Source: an uncultured Carboxylicivirga sp.
Lineage (GTDB): Bacteria; Bacteroidota; Bacteroidia; Bacteroidales; Marinilabiliaceae
Length of the DNA stretch: 64,000 bases
Assembly: GCA_947503525.1 (NCBI GenBank)
Contig: CANNEA010000001.1
Span: 1,116,001 to 1,180,000, forward strand
Direction: 5' to 3'
Position 1 is the first letter of the stretch, and each line of letters opens with the position of its first letter. The position numbers and the translations under genes are program-made. This document shows positions 20,041-28,071 of this stretch, piece after piece. Below the pieces are notes generated by a model. The model ran no database searches. It saw nothing but the letters and a program-made list of their open reading frames with translations, and was not told the DNA's origin.

Positions 20041-21012
20041 ATGAGAAGAAGAATAAACATATTACTTTTTGTCCTTCTATCTTTTATGATTGATATAAGC
20101 GCTCAATTGGAACCATTGTCGACTCAGTATATCAATTCGCAATTACTGATTAATCCGGGCTATACAGGTGTGCGTAATGCTCTTTCTGTAAATATAATGG
20201 CCCGCCATCAATGGATGGGAGTGGATGGAGCCCCTGTTAATTATAATGTAGGTTTGCATTCACCATTAAATAAATCCTTGGTTTCACTGGGTGCTGCTCT
20301 TAATTCCTATCAGGCAGGTCCGGTTCAAAATCATCGTTTAAATCTGTATTATGCCTATTTGGTTCGAGTGCGACATAATATGATGCTGTCGTTGGGAATA
20401 AGTGCGGTGCTTAATAATTACAACCTGGCTCATAAAGATCTTCGCATAATAGATGAAGGTGATCCATACTTTACTGGCGAGAAACTAAGTAAATTTTCCC
20501 CGAATGCTGGTGCAGGATTGTTTTTATATTCGCCTTCATTTTATTTTGGCTTATCAGTTCCACAACTGTTAGAAAGTAAATACAAACGGGAGGATGGCCT
20601 TGTTGTATCTCAAGTACGAAGGCATTATTATTTATCAAGTGGTTATGGATTTGGTATAGGTAAAGATTTCTATCTCAAACCATCTGCATTATTTCGCTTT
20701 GTTGAAAGTGGCCAATCCAGCATTGATTTTAATGCTCAATTGATGTATAAGGAGATGCTTTCATTTGGACTATCGTATCGCTTAAATACCGCAATTGCTG
20801 CTATGGCCGGTTTTCGCTTATCTAAGACGGTTAATATTAATTATTCTTACGATATGTCTACTGCTCCTGCTGGATTGGGGAAGGGAAGTCATGAAATTAC
20901 GATCAGTTTTGATACCAGTGAAATGCTTCGTCGAAATCGCGATCGCTTATTCCGAAAGAAAAAGAAGGATAATAGCGAAGAAGCTGGAATGAGATCGATT
21001 AGGTATTTCTAG
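20041..21012 (+). CDS. PorP/SprF-family outer membrane protein (second copy)
   Basis: Type IX secretion-associated barrel of 323 residues with a signal peptide ending near DISAQ. The start LEPLSTQYINSQLLINPGYTG and the following RHQWMGVDGAP are hallmark PorP/SprF segments. It is clearly divergent from the copy at 17971. The 1-bp gap from the 310-residue substrate implies translational coupling and a dedicated pairing. The C-terminus is highly basic (RNRDRLFRKKKKDN), which is unusual after the last barrel strand. Confidence 0.9.
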   Translation: MRRRINILLFVLLSFMIDISAQLEPLSTQYINSQLLINPGYTGVRNALSVNIMARHQWMGVDGAPVNYNVGLHSPLNKSLVSLGAALNSYQAGPVQNHRLNLYYAYLVRVRHNMMLSLGISAVLNNYNLAHKDLRIIDEGDPYFTGEKLSKFSPNAGAGLFLYSPSFYFGLSVPQLLESKYKREDGLVVSQVRRHYYLSSGYGFGIGKDFYLKPSALFRFVESGQSSIDFNAQLMYKEMLSFGLSYRLNTAIAAMAGFRLSKTVNINYSYDMSTAPAGLGKGSHEITISFDTSEMLRRNRDRLFRKKKKDNSEEAGMRSIRYF

Positions 21013-21072
21013 AGGTATTTTTCTTTCTATTCTTTTATTTCAGATTGATTTATTCATAATTAAATTTAATAG

Positions 21073-21102
21073 TGTTTAATTGATAATGAAAAATATTAAA
21101 CA
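21073..21102. promoter_or_regulatory. TGTTTAAT-N14-ATTAAACA dyad (copy 1)
   Basis: Perfect 8-bp arms at 21073-21080 and 21095-21102 with a 14-bp spacer, about 54 bp before the small-protein/CIA30 operon. The same arms and spacing occur at 31664-31693. It could be an operator, or the two arms could be the -35 and -10 parts of an alternative-sigma promoter. Confidence 0.55.
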
Positions 21103-21115
21103 AATGTTTCATATT

Positions 21116-21152
21116 ACAGTTATATTATTAGTAAACTAATTTCAATAACTGT
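21116..21152 (+). promoter_or_regulatory. Long imperfect palindrome just before the small-protein gene
   Basis: Outer arms ACAGTTAT (21116-21123) and ATAACTGT (21145-21152) enclose inner arms ATTAGT (21127-21132) and ACTAAT (21135-21140). The palindrome ends 3 bp before the ATG at 21156, so as RNA it could cover the ribosome landing site, or as DNA it could be an operator. Confidence 0.45.
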
Positions 21153-21155
21153 ATC

Positions 21156-21320
21156 ATGTGGAAACTGTTTAAAAAATCACCAGAAGATAAATTAAAGAAT
21201 GAGTACAAGAAGCTGATGGATGAGTCCTACCGCTTGTCAACGCTTAATCGAAAAGAGTCGGATAAGAAATATGTGGAGGCGGAAGCAATAATGGATAAAC
21301 TTGAGTCTATAAAAGTATGA
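21156..21320 (+). CDS. Small Lacal_2735-like protein
   Basis: Cytoplasmic protein of 54 residues: a short start (MWKLFKK), then charged helices with the conserved-looking LSTLNRKESDKKY and AEAIMDKLE segments. This matches what I know of the Lacal_2735 family, small proteins of unknown function often found in Bacteroidota light- or stress-response clusters. Its stop overlaps the next start (ATGA at 21317-21320), so it is translationally coupled to the CIA30 gene. Confidence 0.75.
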   Translation: MWKLFKKSPEDKLKNEYKKLMDESYRLSTLNRKESDKKYVEAEAIMDKLESIKV

Positions 21321-21853
21321 TTAAAGTTTTAATTATAATACCGATATTTCTTATGTCCATACCAAAGACAATAAAAATTTTTGACTTCCATTCTTCTGCG
21401 GATATTAGTCAATGGTTAATAATAAATGATGGCGTAATGGGAGGTTTGTCCAAAGGTCAGTTTGAAATCAATGAATCCGGAAATGCTGTTTTCCATGGTT
21501 TTGTATCATTGGAAAATAATGGCGGATTTTCTTCTGTGAGGTATAGACTTCCTGCTCTGGATGTGGAGCAATATGAAAAGATAGTTATTCGGGTTAAGGG
21601 AGATGGCAAGCGTTATCAATTAAGGGTGAAGACAAGAGCCAATGATCGTCATTCTTATATTGAATATTTTCAAACCAAGGGTAACTGGCAGGAATTTGAA
21701 ATTAAATTTTCTTCTATGTACCCAAGCTTTAGAGGTCGCAAGCTAAATATGCCTAACTATTCTGGACAAATAATGTCGGAAGTCACTTTTTTAATAGCAA
21801 ATAACAAGGCTGAATCGTTTCACTTAGAGATTGATGATATTGAATTAAACTGA
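21317..21853 (+). CDS. CIA30-family protein
   Basis: Protein of 178 residues resembling the NADH:ubiquinone oxidoreductase intermediate-associated protein 30 family, a jelly-roll beta-sandwich. Family features are WLIINDGVMGGLSKGQF near residue 35, GGFSSVRYRL, and the RVKGDGKRYQLRVKT strand. An N-terminal hydrophobic segment suggests export or membrane attachment. In bacteria the family has no proven role in complex I; carbohydrate or redox functions are guesses. The gene overlaps the small upstream gene by 4 bp. Confidence 0.82.
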   Translation: MIKVLIIIPIFLMSIPKTIKIFDFHSSADISQWLIINDGVMGGLSKGQFEINESGNAVFHGFVSLENNGGFSSVRYRLPALDVEQYEKIVIRVKGDGKRYQLRVKTRANDRHSYIEYFQTKGNWQEFEIKFSSMYPSFRGRKLNMPNYSGQIMSEVTFLIANNKAESFHLEIDDIELN

Positions 21854-21897
21854 GTTGAAAGATTAATTAATATTTACTTCTGAAATTACTATGAGAC

Positions 21898-21930
21898 AAA
21901 AAACGCCCTCATGCAAATGAGGGCGTTTTT
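21898..21930. terminator. Bidirectional terminator with GCAA loop
   Basis: Stem CGCCCTCAT (21904-21912) with ATGAGGGCG (21917-21925) around GCAA, flanked by an A-run and a T-run. It serves the convergent CIA30 and gap genes. Confidence 0.85.
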
Positions 21931-21952
21931 GAAATATTGTGTAATCAATAAA

Positions 21953-22972
<1,020 letters not shown>

Positions 22973-23010
22973 TTAAGAATTGTTTTAATAAGGTCTTCAA
23001 AAATGCACCA

Positions 23011-23042
23011 CAAAAGTAGCAATTCATAATTAAATCGTCAAG
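23011..23042 (-). promoter_or_regulatory. Promoter of gap
   Basis: Minus-strand CTTG (23039-23042), 20-bp spacer and TACTTTTG (23011-23018). The -7 element is a full match to TAnnTTTG, and the leader would be about 45 nt. Confidence 0.65.
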
Positions 23043-23140
23043 AAATATGAAAATGATTTTTTTTAATATCCTTTAAGAAACCTTAAAGAATGAATAAATT
23101 GTGGAGACAAATTTGAGGAGGTAAAAAAAAAGCATAAAAA

Positions 23141-23181
23141 AAGTAACATAAAAGTGATCGTTACATCCTCTCATGTTACTT
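23141..23181 (-). terminator. Possible terminator of the small lipoprotein gene
   Basis: Nine-bp arms AAGTAACAT (23141-23149) and ATGTTACTT (23173-23181) with a 23-nt loop, followed on the minus strand by a run of T. The large loop makes it weak. Confidence 0.45.
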
Positions 23182-23206
23182 ATAATTTTTTTCTAAGCTG
23201 ACTGGC

Positions 23207-23335
23207 TTAAGCTCTTTCAGCTGGTTGTTCAGTTTGTGAATAGCTGTATGCTGGACAATCTTCAGTACTCTTACATGAACTCATTCCTAATGCAACTAAA
23301 AATAAAACTGCGGCAAATAACGAAATCTTTTTCAT
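23207..23335 (-). CDS. Tiny lipoprotein (42 residues)
   Basis: Small exported lipoprotein. A lipoprotein signal (MKKISLFAAVLFLVALGMSSC) places the lipidated Cys at position 21, leaving a mature part of only 22 residues with a CPAY motif. A promoter and a possible terminator flank it, which supports a real gene. Similar mini-lipoproteins with a C-x-AY motif occur in Bacteroidota; no function is known. Confidence 0.65.
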   Translation of the reverse strand: MKKISLFAAVLFLVALGMSSCKSTEDCPAYSYSQTEQPAERA

Positions 23336-23358
23336 CTTCTTATTCTTTTACTTGTCTG

Positions 23359-23389
23359 TAAAAATAGGAGAATATTACTTATCTCCAAA
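23359..23389 (-). promoter_or_regulatory. Promoter of the small lipoprotein gene
   Basis: Minus-strand TTTG (23386-23389), 19-bp spacer, TATTTTTA (23359-23366; one mismatch to TAnnTTTG). The predicted start of transcription is about 17 nt before the ATG. Confidence 0.5.
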
Positions 23390-23533
23390 ATCTTTATTTT
23401 AATGTCTGAAACGCAACGAAATAGATTAAGTTTCATTTTTAGCTCTCAACTTGGGCAATGAAGCAATTTTCTTAATGAAGGTATCCTTTTCTTACATTAA
23501 GATAAACCTATTATTTTAATGAGCACATTAAAA

Positions 23534-23555
23534 AAGCCCTGCTTCAACAGGGCTT
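23534..23555 (-). terminator. Terminator of the 162-residue gene
   Basis: Stem AAGCCCTG/CAGGGCTT (23534-23541 with 23548-23555), 6-nt loop, with a T-run on the minus strand. Confidence 0.75.
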
Positions 23556-23561
23556 AATATA

Positions 23562-24050
23562 TTATTCATCGTCTCTTATTTCTCGCATCGGCCACCTAAT
23601 GGTATCATCATCAACAAATTCAGGTCCTATTTGTATTGTTGAAACTTGATCACCTTCGAACCAGATATTCACATTTTCCTTTTCAAAGGTGTATTGTTGC
23701 ATATCTTCAAAGCCATCATCATCCAAATCTTCTACCGTGTATTCTCCCATATCAAGTGTAGGTACAGCGCTTAAGAAATCGTCTTTAAACATCCCTACCT
23801 TAATGGTGTCGTGTAAAACGAAAATTTCTTTCTCAAAAGAGATTTCCACTAATCGATAGGCTTCTTCATTGTCGAAAGACATGGATAGGCCTAATTCATC
23901 GTAATAAAGAACGTTGGCTTCGCCACCTTCGCCATAGTTTTGTGTTTCACTTTCATCAGGGTCGCCCAGGTAACTGGAAACCTCATGTTCTTCCATTCCG
24001 AATTTAATACTGCCGAATCCAATGAACGGCAAAATGGCTCTTGTTGTCAT
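23562..24050 (-). CDS. Hypothetical acidic cytoplasmic protein
   Basis: Protein of 162 residues without signal peptide or membrane segment. It is rich in Asp and Glu and seems to contain two related halves, each with a 'GM/KxGMxxxEVxxxLG or F' start and a strand-turn-strand part (about 10-80 and 85-150). This layout recalls small immunity-like or SmpA-type folds, but no family is recognised and no toxin gene lies nearby. It is a single-gene unit ending at its own terminator. Confidence 0.6.
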   Translation of the reverse strand: MTTRAILPFIGFGSIKFGMEEHEVSSYLGDPDESETQNYGEGGEANVLYYDELGLSMSFDNEEAYRLVEISFEKEIFVLHDTIKVGMFKDDFLSAVPTLDMGEYTVEDLDDDGFEDMQQYTFEKENVNIWFEGDQVSTIQIGPEFVDDDTIRWPMREIRDDE

Positions 24051-24127
24051 TTTTGTTTTAAGTTGTTTATAATATTACGGTGTAAATATATACAACCGAA
24101 TGAATAAAATCTAACTCATTTATAAAA

Positions 24128-24160
24128 AAATCCGGTGCTTTGTAAAAAAGCACCGGATTT
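24128..24160 (-). terminator. Terminator of the BNR-repeat gene
   Basis: Thirteen-bp stem (24128-24140 with 24148-24160, core TCCGGTGCTT), 7-nt loop and seven T residues on the minus strand. Confidence 0.85.
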
Positions 24161-24224
24161 GTTAATTCTGTGTTATAAAAGTGTTTATACTACAATAAAA
24201 ACTGTAGGTCTATATGGCGCAACT

Positions 24225-27200
24225 TTAATTCCAATTTGGAATTCTTCCTTTGGTATAAGGAGCTCCAAGATCATCCATCATTTTACGAACTTTTATAATT
24301 TCCACCTCTGCTATGTTTTTTAGCTTAGCTAGTACAGGAGGAAATTCTTCTTTCAATATCTCAAACGATCTGGAAGAAGTAGTTGTAATGTCTGAAGTGC
24401 TGTTTAATTGAGCCCAGATGACACTATTTAATCGATTGTAAATAGGCATTTCAGCAGGAGGAATCTCTTCCCAACTCGCTTTCGCTTTTACACCACGAAA
24501 AGCAAAACTTATCTCGTCTAACTCTTTCTCAATGGCTGATAATGCAGGTAATAGCTCTTCGTGCGCTCCTGGTAAAGCCAAAGCAGTTTGTTTCATTGCT
24601 GCAAGTTCTTCTTTCAATTCACCGTTTAGACGCATTGTTCCATTAATGGCTTTCGACAACTCACTAACGTCTTTTAAGAAGGCAACCATTGCTGGTCGGT
24701 CTTTTGCGGGAAGTGTTGTGTTATTAAGTGCTTCTACCTTAAATTCCTTTGGTCCTGCCAAAAGTGTAGTTTCATTATTTTTAATTTGACTGATTTCAAC
24801 AGAATAAGTACCAGGTAAAACATAAATTCCTCCTTCGGACTTTTTGAAAGGATCAAATTTCTTAGCCTTTACAATATCAGTACTTTGATATTTCAGATCC
24901 CAAGTAAATCGACTAATGTTTTTAGAAGGCTTTTTAGTTAAGGTACGAATAATACTTCCTTCTGAATCTTTTATGGTCACAAGCAGATAAGCAGGTATTT
25001 CTTTGCTTTCGTCTTGTAAGTCTTTCCAACTTGGTTGAGGTATTTTGTCTCCGTTCTTAAATAATTCTTTCTCTTTTTTCTGACGAATCTGCTTTTGAGT
25101 TTTTGGAACTTCTTTTTGGAAGAAAGTAAATGTTGCTCCAAATTCAGGGTTCTTAGCACCGTAATAGGTTGCACCTTGTCCATATATCTTTCCGGTCTGA
25201 ACAAACAGATCAGCTGTTTTGATATCAAACAAGTGTGCATCTTTTTCAGGCAGTTCTTCAGTCAATTCGCGTAAAGGACTATAATTGTCTAAAACATAAA
25301 AACCACGTCCAAAAGTCGCCAGAACCAAATCATTCTCACGTTCCTGAATAGCTAAATCTCGAACTGCAATAGTTGGAATACCGGATTTAAGTTGCACCCA
25401 TGTTTCACCTTCGTTAATTGTGAAGAATAAACCAAACTCAGTTCCTGCAAATAAAAGTTCCTTACGCTCAGAATCTTGCTCCAAGGTATGGACAGTACCA
25501 TTCTCAGGTAAATTGGATGAGATAGAAGTCCATGTTTGTCCCTTATCCGAACTTTTTACAACATACGGTTTAAAGTCATCACTCTTCATGTTATCAAAGG
25601 TGGCATACACCACATTCTCATCAAAACGAGAAGCATATATGTCGCTTACATAAGTATTTGCTGGTACGCCAGGGAATGAACTTATTTTTCTCCAGCTTTG
25701 TCCGTCATTCTCCGTAACTTGAATAACGCCATCATCTGATCCAGCATAAATTAATCCTGCCTTTACAGGTGATTCATCCAGTGAAACTATTGTGTTGTAT
25801 TGCGAGGTAGAAACATCTTTCACCACTGCATCGGTACTCCAGTATTTATCCATTACAGGCCAGGTATTGCGATCTGTCTGAGCTGTTAAATCATTTGAAA
25901 TAACTTCCCAGGTATTACCTCTGTCGGTGCTTTTGAAAACCTTATTGGCCGCCATATATAAGGTCTTATGGTCATGTTTGCTCAATATTAAAGGCGCATT
26001 CCAATTCCAACGGTATGTTAACTCATCTTTACGAGGTTGTGGTTTGATACTTATTTTCTCACCACTCTTTTTATCGTAGCGCACCACATTCCCATACTGC
26101 CATTCGCTATAAACAATATCCGGATTCGTTGGGTCAACTCTCGACCAGAAACCATCACCAAAAACAGTTACAATCCATTCGCCACTGGTAACGCCGAAAG
26201 TACTGGTATTTTGCACAGGGCCTCCCTGAGTAGCATTATCTTGTGTTCCGCCATAAATATTATAGAACGGAGCTGCATTATCAACTGTAACGCGATAGAA
26301 TTGTGTAATTGGCAAATTACTAACCTGACGCCAGGCATTTCCCGCATCATAGGTCATATAAACACCACCATCACCACCAATCATGATGTGTTTATTGTCA
26401 TTTGGATCAATCCATAAAGCATGATCATCAACATGACGGTCTTTTGCGCTTAACCTTTCCCAGGTTTTACCACCGTCATTTGTGAAGTGTGTAAAGGTTT
26501 CAACAGAATAGACCTTATCAAATTCAACAGGGTCACAAAAGATTTCATTGTAATATTGACCACTTGAATGGTGATCACTCATTTTTTTCCATGATTCTCC
26601 TCGGTCGCTCGTTTTGAAAAATCCGCCGGCATCATTAGCTGCTTCAATTATTAAATAAAGTACATCTGGATTTTGCGGGGAAATTGCAATACCCATTCCG
26701 CCCATATGTTCCTTAGGAAGACCACTTTTTAATTTACGCCAGTTTTCACCTGCATCCGTTGATTTGTAGACAGCGGACTCCGGTCCTCCACCAATTTTTG
26801 TATGAACATGACGACGACGTTGTTCCGTTGTGGCATATAAAATGTCAGGATTACGAGGATCGCAAATGATATTATTTACTCCGGTATGAATGCTAATATC
26901 TAATGATTTCACCCATGTTTTGCCGCCATCGATCGTTTTGTAAAGACCTCTGTCTCCGTCCGGGCCCCAGGCCGATCCCTCAGCCGCTACGTAAACAATA
27001 TCCGAATTACGTGGATCTATAAGAATCATACCAATTTGGCGTGAATCTTTTAGTCCCATGTTAAGCCATGATTTACCACCATCAACTGTTTTATAAACAC
27101 CATCACCATAACCTAATGCACGTTGGTGGTTGTTTTCACCGGTGCCGGCCCAAACTACATTACTGTTATTAGGATCCATGGCTAAGCATCCAATGGAGTA

Positions 27201-27512
27201 GGCGCCGTATTTTTCAAAAACAGGTTTGAAGGTTATACCTTTATTAGTAGTCTTCCAGATATTTCCGCTGGCAACACCCACATAAAACTCAGAATGATTA
27301 TTGGGGTTGACCGCAAAATCGGCTATACGACCTGAAGTAAAAGCAGGTCCAATGTTTCGTAATTTTAAACCTGAAACAAGGCTGCTTGTAACAAGTGTAT
27401 CTTTTTCAGATCCACTTTTCTTATCCGCTTTTTTCGCCATAACAGTAGAAGACGAAAGAATTAGGGCAGAAGCCAATAAAATAGCGCTGGCCCTTTTTAG
27501 AAAGGTATTCAT
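24225..27512 (-). CDS. Secreted BNR/sortilin (VPS10)-like beta-propeller protein
   Basis: Exported protein of 1095 residues with a signal peptide (ends near VMAKK). From about 45 to 745 it holds many Asp-box/BNR repeats of the type SxDxGxTW (KTVDGGKSW, KSTDAGENW, KSSDKGQTW), as in sialidases and VPS10/sortilin-like proteins, building one or two large propellers. A C-terminal part (about 800-1095) has an Ig-like stretch and helices. No sialidase active-site set (Arg triad, FRIP) is visible, so hydrolase activity is unproven. No T9SS sorting domain is seen. Homologues of this size are common in Bacteroidota and usually called glycosyl hydrolase. Confidence 0.85.
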   Translation of the reverse strand: MNTFLKRASAILLASALILSSSTVMAKKADKKSGSEKDTLVTSSLVSGLKLRNIGPAFTSGRIADFAVNPNNHSEFYVGVASGNIWKTTNKGITFKPVFEKYGAYSIGCLAMDPNNSNVVWAGTGENNHQRALGYGDGVYKTVDGGKSWLNMGLKDSRQIGMILIDPRNSDIVYVAAEGSAWGPDGDRGLYKTIDGGKTWVKSLDISIHTGVNNIICDPRNPDILYATTEQRRRHVHTKIGGGPESAVYKSTDAGENWRKLKSGLPKEHMGGMGIAISPQNPDVLYLIIEAANDAGGFFKTSDRGESWKKMSDHHSSGQYYNEIFCDPVEFDKVYSVETFTHFTNDGGKTWERLSAKDRHVDDHALWIDPNDNKHIMIGGDGGVYMTYDAGNAWRQVSNLPITQFYRVTVDNAAPFYNIYGGTQDNATQGGPVQNTSTFGVTSGEWIVTVFGDGFWSRVDPTNPDIVYSEWQYGNVVRYDKKSGEKISIKPQPRKDELTYRWNWNAPLILSKHDHKTLYMAANKVFKSTDRGNTWEVISNDLTAQTDRNTWPVMDKYWSTDAVVKDVSTSQYNTIVSLDESPVKAGLIYAGSDDGVIQVTENDGQSWRKISSFPGVPANTYVSDIYASRFDENVVYATFDNMKSDDFKPYVVKSSDKGQTWTSISSNLPENGTVHTLEQDSERKELLFAGTEFGLFFTINEGETWVQLKSGIPTIAVRDLAIQERENDLVLATFGRGFYVLDNYSPLRELTEELPEKDAHLFDIKTADLFVQTGKIYGQGATYYGAKNPEFGATFTFFQKEVPKTQKQIRQKKEKELFKNGDKIPQPSWKDLQDESKEIPAYLLVTIKDSEGSIIRTLTKKPSKNISRFTWDLKYQSTDIVKAKKFDPFKKSEGGIYVLPGTYSVEISQIKNNETTLLAGPKEFKVEALNNTTLPAKDRPAMVAFLKDVSELSKAINGTMRLNGELKEELAAMKQTALALPGAHEELLPALSAIEKELDEISFAFRGVKAKASWEEIPPAEMPIYNRLNSVIWAQLNSTSDITTTSSRSFEILKEEFPPVLAKLKNIAEVEIIKVRKMMDDLGAPYTKGRIPNWN

Positions 27513-27615
27513 TTTTATACGATTTGGGTTTAAAAATTCATTCGAAGCGAAAAGGTAAGGTTTTTCATTGGAAAATATAAGCAGACCAAGTGCTTGCTTT
27601 AAAAAAAGAAGTAAA

Positions 27616-27665
27616 TACTATAGATATAGTTTTGATACTATATTAATAGTACTATATTTGTAGTA
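27616..27665. promoter_or_regulatory. Three tandem BlaI-type operators
   Basis: TACTA-N6-TAGTA dyads occur at 27616-27631 (last base mismatched), 27636-27651 (perfect) and 27650-27665 (perfect, sharing 2 bp with the previous). The half-sites resemble the TACA/TGTA-type dyads bound by BlaI/MecI. They lie over the promoter of the blaI-like gene. Confidence 0.75.
27631..27660 (+). promoter_or_regulatory. Promoter of the blaI-M56 operon
   Basis: TTTG (27631-27634), 18-bp spacer and TATATTTG (27653-27660), a full match to the Bacteroidota pattern. The second operator fills the spacer and the third covers the -7 box, so bound repressor should block transcription. The ATG at 27690 lies about 23 nt after the predicted start. 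Confidence 0.75.
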
Positions 27666-27689
27666 TTGTTTTTTAGAATTACTAGAGAT

Positions 27690-28064
27690 ATGGAAATTAA
27701 ACAACTAACAAAAGCTGAAGAAGAAGTCATGCAGATTTTATGGCAATTATACGAAGCCACTATAAAAGAGCTGTTAGCTGGTTTTACTGCTAAAACTCCT
27801 GCTTACAATACTGTAGCAACTGTTTTAAAGGTATTAAAAAAGAAGGGTATTGTGGATAATAAAGCTGTTGGTAATACTTATGTCTTTTTTCCATTGCTAA
27901 GCAAAGCCGATTATTCATCATATCAAATGAAGTACTTGCTAAATAATTATTTTGGAGGAAGCTTTAAGCGTCTAGCTACCTTTTTTGCTCAGGATAATAA
28001 TATGGATTTGGAAGATCTTGAACTCTTACTTAAGGAATCTCAATCAAAAGAAGAAACCAAATAA
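27690..28064 (+). CDS. BlaI/MecI/CopY-family transcriptional repressor
   Basis: Winged-helix repressor of 124 residues. It begins with the family-typical LTKAEEEVMQILWQL, followed by the recognition region TPAYNTVATVLKVLKKKGIV and a C-terminal dimerisation part. Such repressors are cleaved when the partner M56 protease is activated. The start at Met 27690 is chosen over an upstream TTG (27666) because promoter and operator occupy that region. It is followed after 7 bp by the M56 gene and probably represses its own operon. Confidence 0.92.
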   Translation: MEIKQLTKAEEEVMQILWQLYEATIKELLAGFTAKTPAYNTVATVLKVLKKKGIVDNKAVGNTYVFFPLLSKADYSSYQMKYLLNNYFGGSFKRLATFFAQDNNMDLEDLELLLKESQSKEETK

Positions 28065-28071
28065 CAAAGCT

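Noticed and set aside
24225-27512. True sialidase
   Set aside because: Asp-box repeats are abundant, but the arginine triad and FRIP motif needed for sialidase activity were not recognised.
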